From Actinobacteria bacterium UBA6100 (GTDB lineage Bacteria; Actinomycetota; Coriobacteriia; Anaerosomatales; Anaerosomataceae), in assembly GCA_002423585.1 (NCBI GenBank), contig DIWS01000013.1, forward strand, positions 248,001 to 312,000: a stretch of 64,000 nt of DNA, given 5' to 3'. Under the pieces are notes generated by a model that saw only the letters and a program-made list of their open reading frames with translations, searched no databases and was not told where the DNA came from. The position numbers and the translations under genes were made by a program. The number at the start of each line of letters is the position of its first letter. Position 1 is the first letter of the stretch. Below are positions 1 to 8,713 of the stretch, one piece after another.

Positions 1-675
1 ATCGGGCTCTCCGACGTGCTTACGGGCGCGCACAGCCTCAAGAGCGCGCTCCAGAAGCCGATGGACAAGTTCGACTTGCTGGTGCTCACGAGCGGCAAGC
101 TTCCGCCCAATCCGAGCGAGCTGCTGGGCTCTGAGGCCATGCGGGCCGTGTTCGAGGAGCTGAAGGAGTGGGCCGACTGGGTGATCGTCGACACCCCGCC
201 GCTTCTGGCGGTGGCCGACGGCGCAGCGGTGGCCCGCTTCACCGACGGTGTGCTGATGGTGACCAAGGCTGCCGAATCCACGCGGGAGGCCGTGAAGCGG
301 GCGGGCGAGCTGGTGGAGAGCGCCGGCGGCCGCGCGATCGGCTCTGTGGTATGGGGGCTCGATGCGAGTGCCGGGCGCGCAGGCTACGGTTACGGGTACG
401 GCAAGGGCAGCTACGGCGGTTACTACTCGTATGCCGACTACTACAACGCGCCGGATGAGGACACGCAGACCAGGGAAGCTTCGCACCGCACGACTGAACC
501 GGCGGCCAACGTGTACATCCCCGCGAAGAGCCCGGGCAGGAAGTTTGCCGAGAGCCTGGGGCGGGTTCTGAGCGGAGTACTTGCGGTGCTGGCAGTGCTC
601 GCGATCGCCGCGCTGGTGGTGTACTTCCTCGACCAGGCGCTGGGTTGGGGGATCGTAGCGGGGGTGCTGGGGTAG
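1..675 (+). CDS. CpsD/CapB-like polysaccharide tyrosine autokinase, C-terminal part (5' truncated)
   Basis: The reading frame is open from base 1, so the start lies outside the window. What remains is the back half of a bacterial tyrosine kinase (BY-kinase) of the CpsD/Wzc type, which controls polymerisation and export of surface polysaccharide. The Walker-B-like VIVDTPP sits at 181-201, followed by the usual ADGAAVARFTDGVLMV segment. A tyrosine-rich cluster with nine Tyr, the expected autophosphorylation tail, is at 382-441. Unlike most CpsD proteins the chain does not stop there: about 75 more residues follow, with a hydrophobic helix at about 565-627. It heads the polysaccharide locus downstream. 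The family call is firm; the role of the tail is unknown. Confidence 0.85.
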   Translation: MGLSDVLTGAHSLKSALQKPMDKFDLLVLTSGKLPPNPSELLGSEAMRAVFEELKEWADWVIVDTPPLLAVADGAAVARFTDGVLMVTKAAESTREAVKRAGELVESAGGRAIGSVVWGLDASAGRAGYGYGYGKGSYGGYYSYADYYNAPDEDTQTREASHRTTEPAANVYIPAKSPGRKFAESLGRVLSGVLAVLAVLAIAALVVYFLDQALGWGIVAGVLG

Positions 676-826
676 GCGGAGCTAATGATGTCCGCCTGGT
701 ACTCGCTTGTCCGGGCCCTGTTGGGATGTTAGGTTCTATGCGCGCGTACCCCAGACTGCCTGTCTTACCCATAGACTCGAATCTCCTTCACGACCTGCGC
801 CGAACCAGTGTGAGAGGTCTCATGTC

Positions 827-1870
827 ATGAGAATCTGTGTGGTCACTCCGTTCGACGAGCCGAATGCCGGGGCGTACCTGCAGGCGTATGCGCTCAAGCG
901 AGTCCTCGAGTCAGTCGGTCACGAAGTTGTGCACCTACAGATGCGATCAAGACAGGATGTTTGCCGTAGATACGGCAGACGCCGTCCGAATCGGTACGCA
1001 CTGCTTCGGCCTATTGAGTTCCTGAGGGACCGGCAATTCGAACGGCAGAAGTACCCGCTCTACGCACGTGATCACCAACTCTTCAGTGTGGTCACACTGC
1101 AGGATGCGTGTACGGCAGACGTTGTCGTCCTAGGAAGTGATGAGATATGGAATGTCCGCAACTCGATATTCCGCAATCCTGCGTACTTCGGGAAGGGATT
1201 CGATCGGGTTGTGGCCTATGCTCCCAGCATCGGAAGCGCAACGCCTGACGATTACGAGAAGTATGCGGGGCTTGTTAGTGGGATTAGGCAAATCAGTTGC
1301 GTGACGGTACGAGATCGTGCGACGGCCCAGTTTGTGCAATCCCTCACCTCGGCCAGTCCACCGTTGGTGCTCGACCCGACGCTCCTTTACGAATGGAATG
1401 AGCCGCTCCCTCAGGTAGATGACGAGTTTCTCCGTGCAAACCGCTACGTGGCCGTCTACTCCTATGGCTCGCAGCTCCTGCCTGTGTGCGAACTACAGCA
1501 GTTCGCACACTCAAGAGGCCTAATGCTAGTCAGCGTCGGGTTCCGTGCGAGCTGGAGTGATCACAGTGTGAACTGTTCACCTCTGGAATTCCTTGAGGTG
1601 ATGAAGCGTGCGGACTGCGTATTCACAACCACCTTCCACGGTACGATTGCGGCAATCCTTGGAAGGCGTCGCTTCCTGGCCATTTCGGCTGTCCAGAAGA
1701 CAGAGGATCTACTGGATAGGCTTCACCTGCGAGGACGGACTTATCGCGGGGACTTGGGGGCTGCGATGGATGAGGACATCGACTACGCGTCGGTGATGGG
1801 CGCGGTCATGCAACAGAGAGACGCTTCACTTTCGTTGCTCTGGGAGGCGTTGGCCACGCACTCTTGCTGA
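827..1870 (+). CDS. Polysaccharide pyruvyl transferase family protein
   Basis: Predicted to transfer a pyruvyl ketal group from phosphoenolpyruvate to a sugar of a surface polysaccharide. The 347-residue product opens with an NAGAYLQAYALKRVL segment and carries the family landmarks GSDEIWN, VVAYAPSIG and the C-terminal TTTFHG. The frame is open further upstream to 707, but ATG 827 is chosen because GAGAGG at 812-817 lies about 9 bases before it and family similarity begins here. It lies between the kinase and a Wzx flippase, and an FrhB-like iron-sulfur protein follows, a pairing often seen in anaerobe polysaccharide loci. The acceptor sugar cannot be read from sequence. Confidence 0.85.
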   Translation: MRICVVTPFDEPNAGAYLQAYALKRVLESVGHEVVHLQMRSRQDVCRRYGRRRPNRYALLRPIEFLRDRQFERQKYPLYARDHQLFSVVTLQDACTADVVVLGSDEIWNVRNSIFRNPAYFGKGFDRVVAYAPSIGSATPDDYEKYAGLVSGIRQISCVTVRDRATAQFVQSLTSASPPLVLDPTLLYEWNEPLPQVDDEFLRANRYVAVYSYGSQLLPVCELQQFAHSRGLMLVSVGFRASWSDHSVNCSPLEFLEVMKRADCVFTTTFHGTIAAILGRRRFLAISAVQKTEDLLDRLHLRGRTYRGDLGAAMDEDIDYASVMGAVMQQRDASLSLLWEALATHSC

Positions 1871-1968
1871 CCGCGTTAAGGGGTCCTGGCGACTACCTTG
1901 GCGAGTGCTCTTCGGCACCCGTAAGAGTGCGCCATCGCCGCCCGAATTGGCGATTGTAAGGAGGGGTA

Positions 1969-3495
1969 TTGAGCCAACTGAAATATGGCGTCGTGCTTTC
2001 ATATGTGTCGATGGGCGTGGGTGTCGTAGTCTCCCTTCTCTCCACCCCGCTGATTCTGCGCACTCTGGGGCAGAGTGAATGGGGTCTTTACCAGCTTGTT
2101 GCTTCAGTAGTGGGTTATCTCGGATTACTCAGCTTTGGATTTGGTAGCGCCTATGTTCGCTTCTACGCGAGGGCGGTCGCCTCCGACGATCAGGATGCCG
2201 TTGGCAAACTGAATGGCCTGTTCCTGGTCGTGTTTCTGACTATCGGTGCGGTTGCAGCGGTGATTGGCCTGATTCTGGTCTTCAACGCTCGCGCGGTGTT
2301 GGGCGACAAGCTAACAAGCGAGGAAATCAGCACCGCTCAAGTACTGATTGGCGTCATGACCATGACAGTCGCACTGTCGTTTCCTGCAAGCGTGTTCAAC
2401 TCCTTTGTCACCGCCAATGAGCGATTCCTATTCCAGAGAGTTCTGGGGCTTATCCGAGTGTTGGCGACCCCCATCTTGTCTGTCCTGGTTGTGCTGCTGG
2501 GCTTCAAATCCGTTGGGATGGCGCTAGTTGTTGCGGCGGTAGCGGTCGCACACGCGATAGCCAGTCTTGCATACTCTGTTCGGCGTCTAGAGATGCGCTT
2601 TACGACAAGGGGCCTGGACGCCTCGCTTCTCCGCGAAATCGCGGTCTTTTCATCGTATCTCTTCATCTACATGGTCGTTGATCAGGCGAACTGGAGTGTA
2701 GACAAGTTCATCCTCGGGCGTTTCCAGGGTACCGCTGCTGTGGCGGTCTATGCGCTCGCGGCCAGTCTGAACGCTCACTACGTGTCCATCTCTAGTACTG
2801 TCTCAGGTGTCTTCATTCCCCGGGTGAACCGGCTTGTTGTAGTCGCGGATGACAATGTCGAGCTGACCCGATTGCTGACTCGCGTGGGGCGCATCCAGTT
2901 CATGATCCTAACGCTTATCGCTTCAGGCCTCATCGTGTTTGGCAGACCGTTCATTGCGTTTTGGGTGGGGCCTGGGTTCAGCGACGCGTACCCGATCTTG
3001 CTCTTGTTGGTTATTCCGGTCACTGTCCCGCTGATTCAGAACCTTGGCATTGAGATACAGAAGGCAAAGAACATGCACCAGTTCCGAGCCTGGACCTATG
3101 CCGGCATTGCCGTTCTCAACGTGTTAGTTTCCATCCCGCTGGCGCAGCGTTACGGAGGCATTGGCGCGGCATTCGGCACGGCCGCATCTTTGCTCCTTGG
3201 GAATGGACTGCTGATGAACTGGTACTACCACAGGCGAGTTGGTCTGGACATGAAGTACTTCTGGAAATCTATTGCTGCACTGATGCCCGCTCTCATTCCG
3301 GTAGCGCTACTGGGGGTTGCGATTATGGCGTTTGTTGACTTCGTAAGTCCATGGATCCTGGCGCTCTGGCTTCTCGCATTTGCCATGCTGTACTGCTCTT
3401 GTATTTGGCTTCTCGGCATGAACGATTCGGAGAAGGATCTCATCAGACGACCGCTGGTCCGTTTGTTTCGGCGTCGCCTTGATGTAGCACGCTGA
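1969..3495 (+). CDS. Oligosaccharide flippase (Wzx, MVF/PST superfamily)
   Basis: Integral membrane protein of 508 residues with about 12-14 hydrophobic helices, predicted to flip undecaprenyl-linked repeat units across the cytoplasmic membrane. The N-terminus (VLSYVSMGVGVVVSLLSTPLI) and the following LGQSEWGLYQLV segment are characteristic of polysaccharide flippases, and the length is normal. It starts at a TTG, supported by a strong AAGGAGGGG ribosome site at 1958-1966. Its base composition is lower in GC than the housekeeping genes of the window, like its neighbours. A Wzx together with a Wzy-like polymerase (7463-8713) implies a Wzx/Wzy-dependent pathway. Confidence 0.88.
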   Translation: MSQLKYGVVLSYVSMGVGVVVSLLSTPLILRTLGQSEWGLYQLVASVVGYLGLLSFGFGSAYVRFYARAVASDDQDAVGKLNGLFLVVFLTIGAVAAVIGLILVFNARAVLGDKLTSEEISTAQVLIGVMTMTVALSFPASVFNSFVTANERFLFQRVLGLIRVLATPILSVLVVLLGFKSVGMALVVAAVAVAHAIASLAYSVRRLEMRFTTRGLDASLLREIAVFSSYLFIYMVVDQANWSVDKFILGRFQGTAAVAVYALAASLNAHYVSISSTVSGVFIPRVNRLVVVADDNVELTRLLTRVGRIQFMILTLIASGLIVFGRPFIAFWVGPGFSDAYPILLLLVIPVTVPLIQNLGIEIQKAKNMHQFRAWTYAGIAVLNVLVSIPLAQRYGGIGAAFGTAASLLLGNGLLMNWYYHRRVGLDMKYFWKSIAALMPALIPVALLGVAIMAFVDFVSPWILALWLLAFAMLYCSCIWLLGMNDSEKDLIRRPLVRLFRRRLDVAR

Positions 3496-3523
3496 GTGTC
3501 CGACTCCTGAAGGGGTGTTCTGG

Positions 3524-4714
3524 TTGGTGCACGGAAGGTCGGTTACCGCAGCACAGTATGTAGACATCGGTCAGGCCTGCGTTGGCTGTCATGCCTGCGA
3601 GGCTGCGTGCCCACAGAACGCCATCGCCATGGCTGCTGACTCGACGGGATTCCTGTATCCGGCGGTGGACTTGGAGCGATGTACCGAATGTGGGCTCTGT
3701 AGACGCGTATGCCCGGTCCTGACTCCGCCGTCTCGGAACCCCTATCCCAAAGCGTACGCATGTGTGGCGCGCGATGATGCCTTGCGCCATTCTAGCTCCT
3801 CGGGTGGCGTCTTTGGTCTGCTGGGCTGGCGAGTGATAGAGGCCGGCGGTGCTGTGTTTGGAGTTGCACTCGACGATAGTCTGGAAGCTGTGCATGTTCG
3901 CGCAGATGCCCATGCCGGACTGATGCAATTGCAGGGGTCAAAGTACGTCCAGAGCAGGATCGGCAGTACGTACGCACAGGCCAGGGACATTCTCGAAGCT
4001 GGTCGAATGGTTCTCTTCTCCGGTACCCCATGCCAGATTGCTGGCTTCAAGTCTTTTTTGGGCCGTGATCACGAGGGCCTGCTATGCATCGACATCGTGT
4101 GCCACGGAGTGCCGTCACCAAGCGTCTGGCGCAGGTACGTGCAGTTCCAGGAGGAGCGGTACGGTGTCAGGATCCTTGAGGCGCGGTTCAGGAACAAGAC
4201 GGAGGGCTGGAGGAGGGGCCAAGATATTGAACTGGAGTTTGACAATGGTGCCGAGTATCGCGAAACGCCGGCGCGGGACCCATACATGCTCGCCTTTCTG
4301 CAAGACATATGCCTGCGTCCTTCATGCTATGCGTGCAGATTCAAGGGCCTGGAGCGGCCCAGTGACATCACGCTTGCTGACTTCTGGGGGATCGAACATG
4401 TCGCTCCACAAATGGATGATGACAAGGGTACGTCGCTTGTTCTGGTTCACAGTCCGGCAGGCAGCTCCGCCATCGATTGCCTGGGGCAGGAGTTAGGGTC
4501 AGTCGCTGTCTCGATTAACGACGCAATAGAGCGCAACCCACCGGCCGTCAGATCGGCTGCGCCGCACTCCAAGACCGCTGCCTTCTACCGCAATCTTGAT
4601 TCAATGCCCTTTGATGGACTGGTGCGGAAGTACTGCCGCCCGAGCCTCCTGCGCAGGGTGCGCGGACGTGTCGGGCGCATCGTGCGACAAGTCGTTCCAC
4701 GACGAGCGTCCTGA
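3524..4714 (+). CDS. FrhB/FdhB-like iron-sulfur protein (coenzyme F420 hydrogenase/dehydrogenase beta-subunit family)
   Basis: About 396 residues. Two ferredoxin-type [4Fe-4S] motifs stand at the N-terminus (Cys19, 22, 25, 29 and Cys53, 56, 59, 63 counted from 3524), followed by the FrhB N- and C-terminal domains, including DIVCHGVPSPSVW and a late CLRPSCYAC segment. Family members bind flavin and iron-sulfur clusters. The copy type found in polysaccharide loci beside pyruvyl transferases has no settled reaction, so no substrate is assigned. The start is uncertain: GTG 3515 lies inside the AAGGGG ribosome site, so TTG 3524 or GTG 3527 fit better. Confidence 0.78.
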   Translation: MVHGRSVTAAQYVDIGQACVGCHACEAACPQNAIAMAADSTGFLYPAVDLERCTECGLCRRVCPVLTPPSRNPYPKAYACVARDDALRHSSSSGGVFGLLGWRVIEAGGAVFGVALDDSLEAVHVRADAHAGLMQLQGSKYVQSRIGSTYAQARDILEAGRMVLFSGTPCQIAGFKSFLGRDHEGLLCIDIVCHGVPSPSVWRRYVQFQEERYGVRILEARFRNKTEGWRRGQDIELEFDNGAEYRETPARDPYMLAFLQDICLRPSCYACRFKGLERPSDITLADFWGIEHVAPQMDDDKGTSLVLVHSPAGSSAIDCLGQELGSVAVSINDAIERNPPAVRSAAPHSKTAAFYRNLDSMPFDGLVRKYCRPSLLRRVRGRVGRIVRQVVPRRAS

Positions 4715-5262
4715 CCATCCGTCTCGCTCATGCCATCCGTCACCCTGTGACAGTACGCTGCTCCGGGACGTTGCACGGCGACCGAGTGCTCTTCGTGCCA
4801 CGGCTTGTCTGCGACATCCCCTCGTTTCTGACCGCGCCCTGCGTGGATGAAGCAGGGGGCTCCGCCGCAGACGATGCAGGAGAATGCGATCCTAAGGATA
4901 ACCCGCGTTCGTTCGCGCCCTAGGTCCTGTATGCGCCGCGTGCCGGGCGCTAGGCTCTGGGCCCTACCACGGGCCGACGAACTCTCCACCACCGAGCGTT
5001 GCTGAGGGGCCACGGTGTGTGGCTAGTGTTGGGCAGGCCGCCGACTAGGACGCCACTCGGCTACGCACCAGACCCCCTCATGGGCTCCTACTGATGGGAC
5101 GCGGCGTGCCGATGATACATTGTACAATGGCCGCTGTGCAGGAGGCTTATGTGACAATCGGTCGCTCGCACCTACAGCTTGCGGAAGGCGTTCTAGCGTG
5201 TCCCGCCGGCAGACCCGGATGACAGTTTGTTCTGCATGCGCAGTGATTGGGGCGGGGTCAGA
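4715..5262. other. 548-bp gene-free gap inside the polysaccharide locus
   Basis: No reading frame here has family-like sequence, and those present are short with no convincing codon pattern. Two small items are visible. One is a perfect 12-bp palindrome at 5118-5129. The other is a ribosome-site-led mini frame at 5151-5222 (GGAGG at 5141-5145, GTG start, 23 codons) that could be a leader peptide or chance. The gap may be a decayed gene, as is common in polysaccharide loci, but nothing recognisable survives. Confidence 0.5.
5118..5129. promoter_or_regulatory. Perfect palindrome CATTGTACAATG, possible operator
   Basis: This 12-bp sequence reads identically on both strands and stands in AT-richer surroundings upstream of a glycosyltransferase gene. 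The TTGTACAA core resembles generic operator half-sites of helix-turn-helix repressors. No specific regulator can be named, and no clear -35/-10 pair accompanies it. Confidence 0.3.
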
Positions 5263-6246
5263 GTGACGCAGTTGGAGCCACTTGTCAGTGTCATCATCCC
5301 GGTCTACGAGACGGAAGACTTCCTGGGGCGCTGCGTGAACAGTGTAAGGGGACAGTCCTACTCACACCTCGAGATTCTCCTTGTCGACGATGGTTCCCCG
5401 GACCGGTGTCCGGGAATGTGTGATGCGTTTGCGCTGGAAGACTCCAGAATCACGGTGATTCACCAGAAGAATGCCGGCCAGGGCGTGGCTCGCAATAATG
5501 CGCTGGATGTATGCACTGGAGACTACATAATGTTCGTAGACTCCGATGACTACATTGAACACGACATGGTACGCGGCATGGTCGACGCGGCACGAGAGCA
5601 CGATGTTGACCTGGTGCAGTGCGGATGGAAGGAGGTCAGTGGAGTAGCAGGCTTCAGACGTGGTTCTGACAAGCCGGTGATTCAGTTGGATCGAATCGAA
5701 CTGATGAGGGCCTACCTACTTGGGAGAACCATCAATGTCGCTCCCTGGGCAAAGCTATTCCGACGTCACTTGTTTGAACTCACGAGATTTCCCATGCTGA
5801 GAGCCCGTGAGGACGAGTACATAATGCATGAGGTCATCGGATCCGCCTCGTCTGGCATTCAGATTCCTGATGCATACTACGTGTACATTCGGCGGGAGGG
5901 GAGCACCGAGTTCAGTCGCGAATTCAACCGCGACAAGATGACATCGGTGGACAGCGCTGATAGGTTGACCGAGTACGTTCAGGTGAACTTCCCAAGTCTG
6001 GCTGATTTTGCGCGCATTCGCCGCGCGCGAGTGCTTATGGCTCTCATGCGTGAGATCCATATGACTCGCTCCACCCATACCCATGAAGAGGAGCTTACGC
6101 AGCTGCGCCGCCGCCTCCGCGACGAGATCCACAGCCTGCCCGATTCTGTGACACCGCTCCGAAGACTCCGGCTTCGTTCAGCGGTGAGGAATGGTCCCGT
6201 GTTCAGGCTGGAGTGTCTTCTGTTCCGACTGATGCGCGTGCGGTGA
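5263..6246 (+). CDS. Family 2 glycosyltransferase (EPS/teichoic type)
   Basis: A GT-A fold inverting glycosyltransferase of 327 residues. It begins with VSVIIPVYETEDFL, has VDDGSPDRCPGMCDAF for nucleotide binding and a DSDD metal-binding DXD motif, and ends in a basic tail. It likely adds one sugar of the repeat unit at the cytoplasmic face. The frame is open back to 5227, but GTG 5263 is preferred: GGGG at 5253-5256 gives suitable spacing and the conserved core starts seven residues later. Composition is lower in GC than the window average. Donor and acceptor sugars are unknown. Confidence 0.85.
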   Translation: MTQLEPLVSVIIPVYETEDFLGRCVNSVRGQSYSHLEILLVDDGSPDRCPGMCDAFALEDSRITVIHQKNAGQGVARNNALDVCTGDYIMFVDSDDYIEHDMVRGMVDAAREHDVDLVQCGWKEVSGVAGFRRGSDKPVIQLDRIELMRAYLLGRTINVAPWAKLFRRHLFELTRFPMLRAREDEYIMHEVIGSASSGIQIPDAYYVYIRREGSTEFSREFNRDKMTSVDSADRLTEYVQVNFPSLADFARIRRARVLMALMREIHMTRSTHTHEEELTQLRRRLRDEIHSLPDSVTPLRRLRLRSAVRNGPVFRLECLLFRLMRVR

Positions 6247-6584
6247 ATGCCGTAGACTAATACTGGTCTTGGATCAGCTGCGAGAGGTGCCAGGTGGTCG
6301 GACAAGACCGCCAGGCGCTTCGACGGGAACCTCTGCATGGTGTCATAGCAGTGGCATCGGCGGGGTCGGGCGGTGCTGGCGTGCGCGGCGGACTTGCCTG
6401 AGTCCATCGCGAACTGGCGTCTGTATACTATCGTCGGCGGATACCCATCTCGCGGGGTGGACGGTGAGCCAGCTACGACTGCCACCCGTCGAGCACGCCA
6501 TCGAGGTTTCTGAACTGCGAGCTCGGTGCTGAAGTGTACTATTCGCTCAGGCCTGGATTCCGGGGTCGTCAAAGTGGAGACGGG
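6247..6584. other. Gene-free gap between two glycosyltransferase genes
   Basis: About 340 bp with no credible coding sequence. The longest rightward frame (6269-6532) has no family resemblance and unnatural composition. A TATACT hexamer at 6424-6429 could be a -10 element, but no -35 stands at the right distance. Nothing else is recognisable. Confidence 0.4.
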
Positions 6585-7466
6585 GTGTGGGCTCTGGAGA
6601 GTGTTGGCGACTCGTCGACCAGCGAGCTTGAGGCAGTTCCGTCACATCGTGCGCACGGGCCTCGCAAGCGCGCCAATGTGAGTGTCGTGATTCCCTGCTA
6701 CAGGTGCGGAAAGACGCTGGGGCGCGCAGTTGCATCCGTTGCGGGGCAGACCGTGCTTCCCCTTGAGATGATCCTCGTTGATGACGTGAGTGGAGACGAC
6801 ACGCAGGATGAAGCCAGGCGCCTCGCAAAAGGGGTGCCGTTTCCAGTGCGAGTTGTCACGTTGCCCACCAATAGCGGACCCGGAGCGGCCCGTAATGAAG
6901 GGTGGCGCCTGGCCGAAGGTGACTGGGTTGCATTCTTGGACGCCGATGACTCATGGCATCCGGAGAAGCTGGAGCGGGTCGTTCGGGCAATTGAGGAGCA
7001 TCTGGACGCCGATGCAATTGGCCACCTTACAGGCTTGCACCGCGATGGTGTAGTCCGACCGTATACCTGTACGGCTGATGGTTCGACCCAGTGCATCGGT
7101 GTCTCCCAGATACTGCGAGGGAATGTTGTGTCCACCCCTGCAGTCGTTGTGCGCCGCTCGATTCCGGAACGATTCCCCGCGCGGTACTTTGCGGAGGACT
7201 ATGAGCTATGGACGGAACTAGTCCTGCGTGGCCGGAAGTTCGTGATGGTCCGCGAAGTACTGGCATTCACGCACAAACTCGATTGGGGCGCAGGGGGGCT
7301 GAGTGCGGATTTGTGGGCGATGGAGCGTGCTGAGCTGGAGATGTACAAGGCGCTTCGCCAGAAGGGGCTGGTGTCCCCGGGACTCAGGTGCCTGCTGTCC
7401 GGGTGGTCGATAGCGAAGCACTGTCGTCGCCTGATTCTCCGGCCCTTCCGGACAGCGCGAAAATGA
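6585..7466 (+). CDS. Family 2 glycosyltransferase
   Basis: A second GT-A glycosyltransferase, about 293 residues from GTG 6585. The core VSVVIPCYRCGKTLGRAV, the VDDVSGDDT loop and the DADDSWHPEKL metal-binding motif are clear. The C-terminal part is shorter than in the upstream GT2 and holds YFAEDYELWTELVLRG, typical of the acceptor side. GTG 6585 has GGAGA about 6 bases upstream; an earlier GTG at 6534 is possible but lacks a ribosome site. The stop codon overlaps the ATG of the next gene (ATGA at 7463-7466), so they are translationally coupled. Confidence 0.82.
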   Translation: MWALESVGDSSTSELEAVPSHRAHGPRKRANVSVVIPCYRCGKTLGRAVASVAGQTVLPLEMILVDDVSGDDTQDEARRLAKGVPFPVRVVTLPTNSGPGAARNEGWRLAEGDWVAFLDADDSWHPEKLERVVRAIEEHLDADAIGHLTGLHRDGVVRPYTCTADGSTQCIGVSQILRGNVVSTPAVVVRRSIPERFPARYFAEDYELWTELVLRGRKFVMVREVLAFTHKLDWGAGGLSADLWAMERAELEMYKALRQKGLVSPGLRCLLSGWSIAKHCRRLILRPFRTARK

Positions 7467-8713
7467 GAAGTCGACTTCGACTGGAGCACTCGCTTCTTGC
7501 CGCCGGCATGGTAGCTACTAGTGCGAGTTCACTGAGGTTCATCGGGGGTGCGGTGGGCGTTGGTGAGCTGATACTCGTTGTATGGCTCGTGCATGTCTGG
7601 ATCTCCTCCAGCACACGCAGGGCGGGCTCCGCTGACCTGGAGAAGAAGCAAGGACTCCGAAGGTTCTGGGTAGTTGTCTTTCCTGCGATGCTGGTTGGGA
7701 TGTTCGCGCGAGTTGCATTTGGGATAGATGCGCTGGATTCCGGGAGGGACGCGCTCGCATATGCATTCGTCGCGCTGATTTCCATTGCCATGTGTCGTCG
7801 ATACGATTCGCGCGAGATGATCATCATCGCTGGCGCAGTAGTGAGATGGATTGGTCTGTTCGTGGGAGCTCAGGTCTTAGTTGCCTTCGTCTTGGGCGGA
7901 GGTCCAGATTTGTGGTGGTTCGGCCCTCGATTCCGTGGGTACTCTCAAGACCCAAACCAGCTGGGATTCTACATCCTTGCGCTGCCGTTTCTGGCGGCCT
8001 GGATGCAGAGCAGGACATTCGGGGGAGTTGAGTCAACGTCGACTGTCCGTCGCCTACTGTTTGTGGGCTTGGTTGCTGTCTGTGTGTCTGTAGCGTTGCT
8101 GACCCAGAGTGACTCACTGCTCGTGGCCTGGGTAATCGGTGGGCTAGCCATGTATCTGCGCTACTACGTCGGTAGCCTCGCACGGCCAGTAAGGGGCTAC
8201 TGGCGTGGTGCGGTAAGTCTGCTTATCGCACCTGCGGTTGTCCTGGCTCTGGTGATTGCCAACTCAGGCTCCCTGGCGGGCGCCATAGCCCAGAGCGCGG
8301 ACGAGATCATAGTCAAGGACAACCAGGCTTCCACGAGAATCGCTCTGTGGCAATCGGCCATTGAGGCAGTGTACGATTCGCCCTTGGTCGGATGGGGTCC
8401 AGGATCGTATGCAGGTTCTTCGGGCCCCTACGGCGGGTTCGAGGCGCACAACAGCTATCTGCAGCTGGCGACTAACTCCGGAATCATAGGGCTAGTAGCG
8501 CTACTGGTGCTTATGCTGTCCGTCCTTGCTGCCGCGTGGAAGTCAGGGAGTCCTCCACTCGTGGGGGCGACGGTGGCCGTGATGGCGCTCATGTTCTTCC
8601 ATCATGCACTGAGGCACCCGGTGTTCTGGTTCACGCTGTGTGCACTGATGTCGATGGCTTCATTCTCGATACTGGAGCGTCGGGGCGTGTCTGGAGCAGG
8701 AACGGAGCCGTAG
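7463..8713 (+). CDS. O-antigen polymerase/ligase family membrane protein (Wzy/WaaL-like)
   Basis: Integral membrane protein of 416 residues with about ten hydrophobic segments. The large periplasmic loop carries the Wzy_C signature: STRIALWQSAIEAV, then SPLVGWGPGSY and EAHNSYLQLATNSGIIGL, with the conserved His in HNSYLQ. YSQDPNQLGFYILALP is a second landmark. It is expected to polymerise undecaprenyl-linked repeats at the outer face of the membrane. Since the locus has a Wzx flippase and no other polymerase, Wzy is more likely than ligase. The start overlaps the upstream stop. Confidence 0.82.
   Translation: MRSRLRLEHSLLAAGMVATSASSLRFIGGAVGVGELILVVWLVHVWISSSTRRAGSADLEKKQGLRRFWVVVFPAMLVGMFARVAFGIDALDSGRDALAYAFVALISIAMCRRYDSREMIIIAGAVVRWIGLFVGAQVLVAFVLGGGPDLWWFGPRFRGYSQDPNQLGFYILALPFLAAWMQSRTFGGVESTSTVRRLLFVGLVAVCVSVALLTQSDSLLVAWVIGGLAMYLRYYVGSLARPVRGYWRGAVSLLIAPAVVLALVIANSGSLAGAIAQSADEIIVKDNQASTRIALWQSAIEAVYDSPLVGWGPGSYAGSSGPYGGFEAHNSYLQLATNSGIIGLVALLVLMLSVLAAAWKSGSPPLVGATVAVMALMFFHHALRHPVFWFTLCALMSMASFSILERRGVSGAGTEP

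Noticed and set aside
3524..4714. Calling this gene a true F420 hydrogenase subunit
   Set aside because: No hydrogenase large or small subunit is near; the context is polysaccharide synthesis, so only the family name is used.
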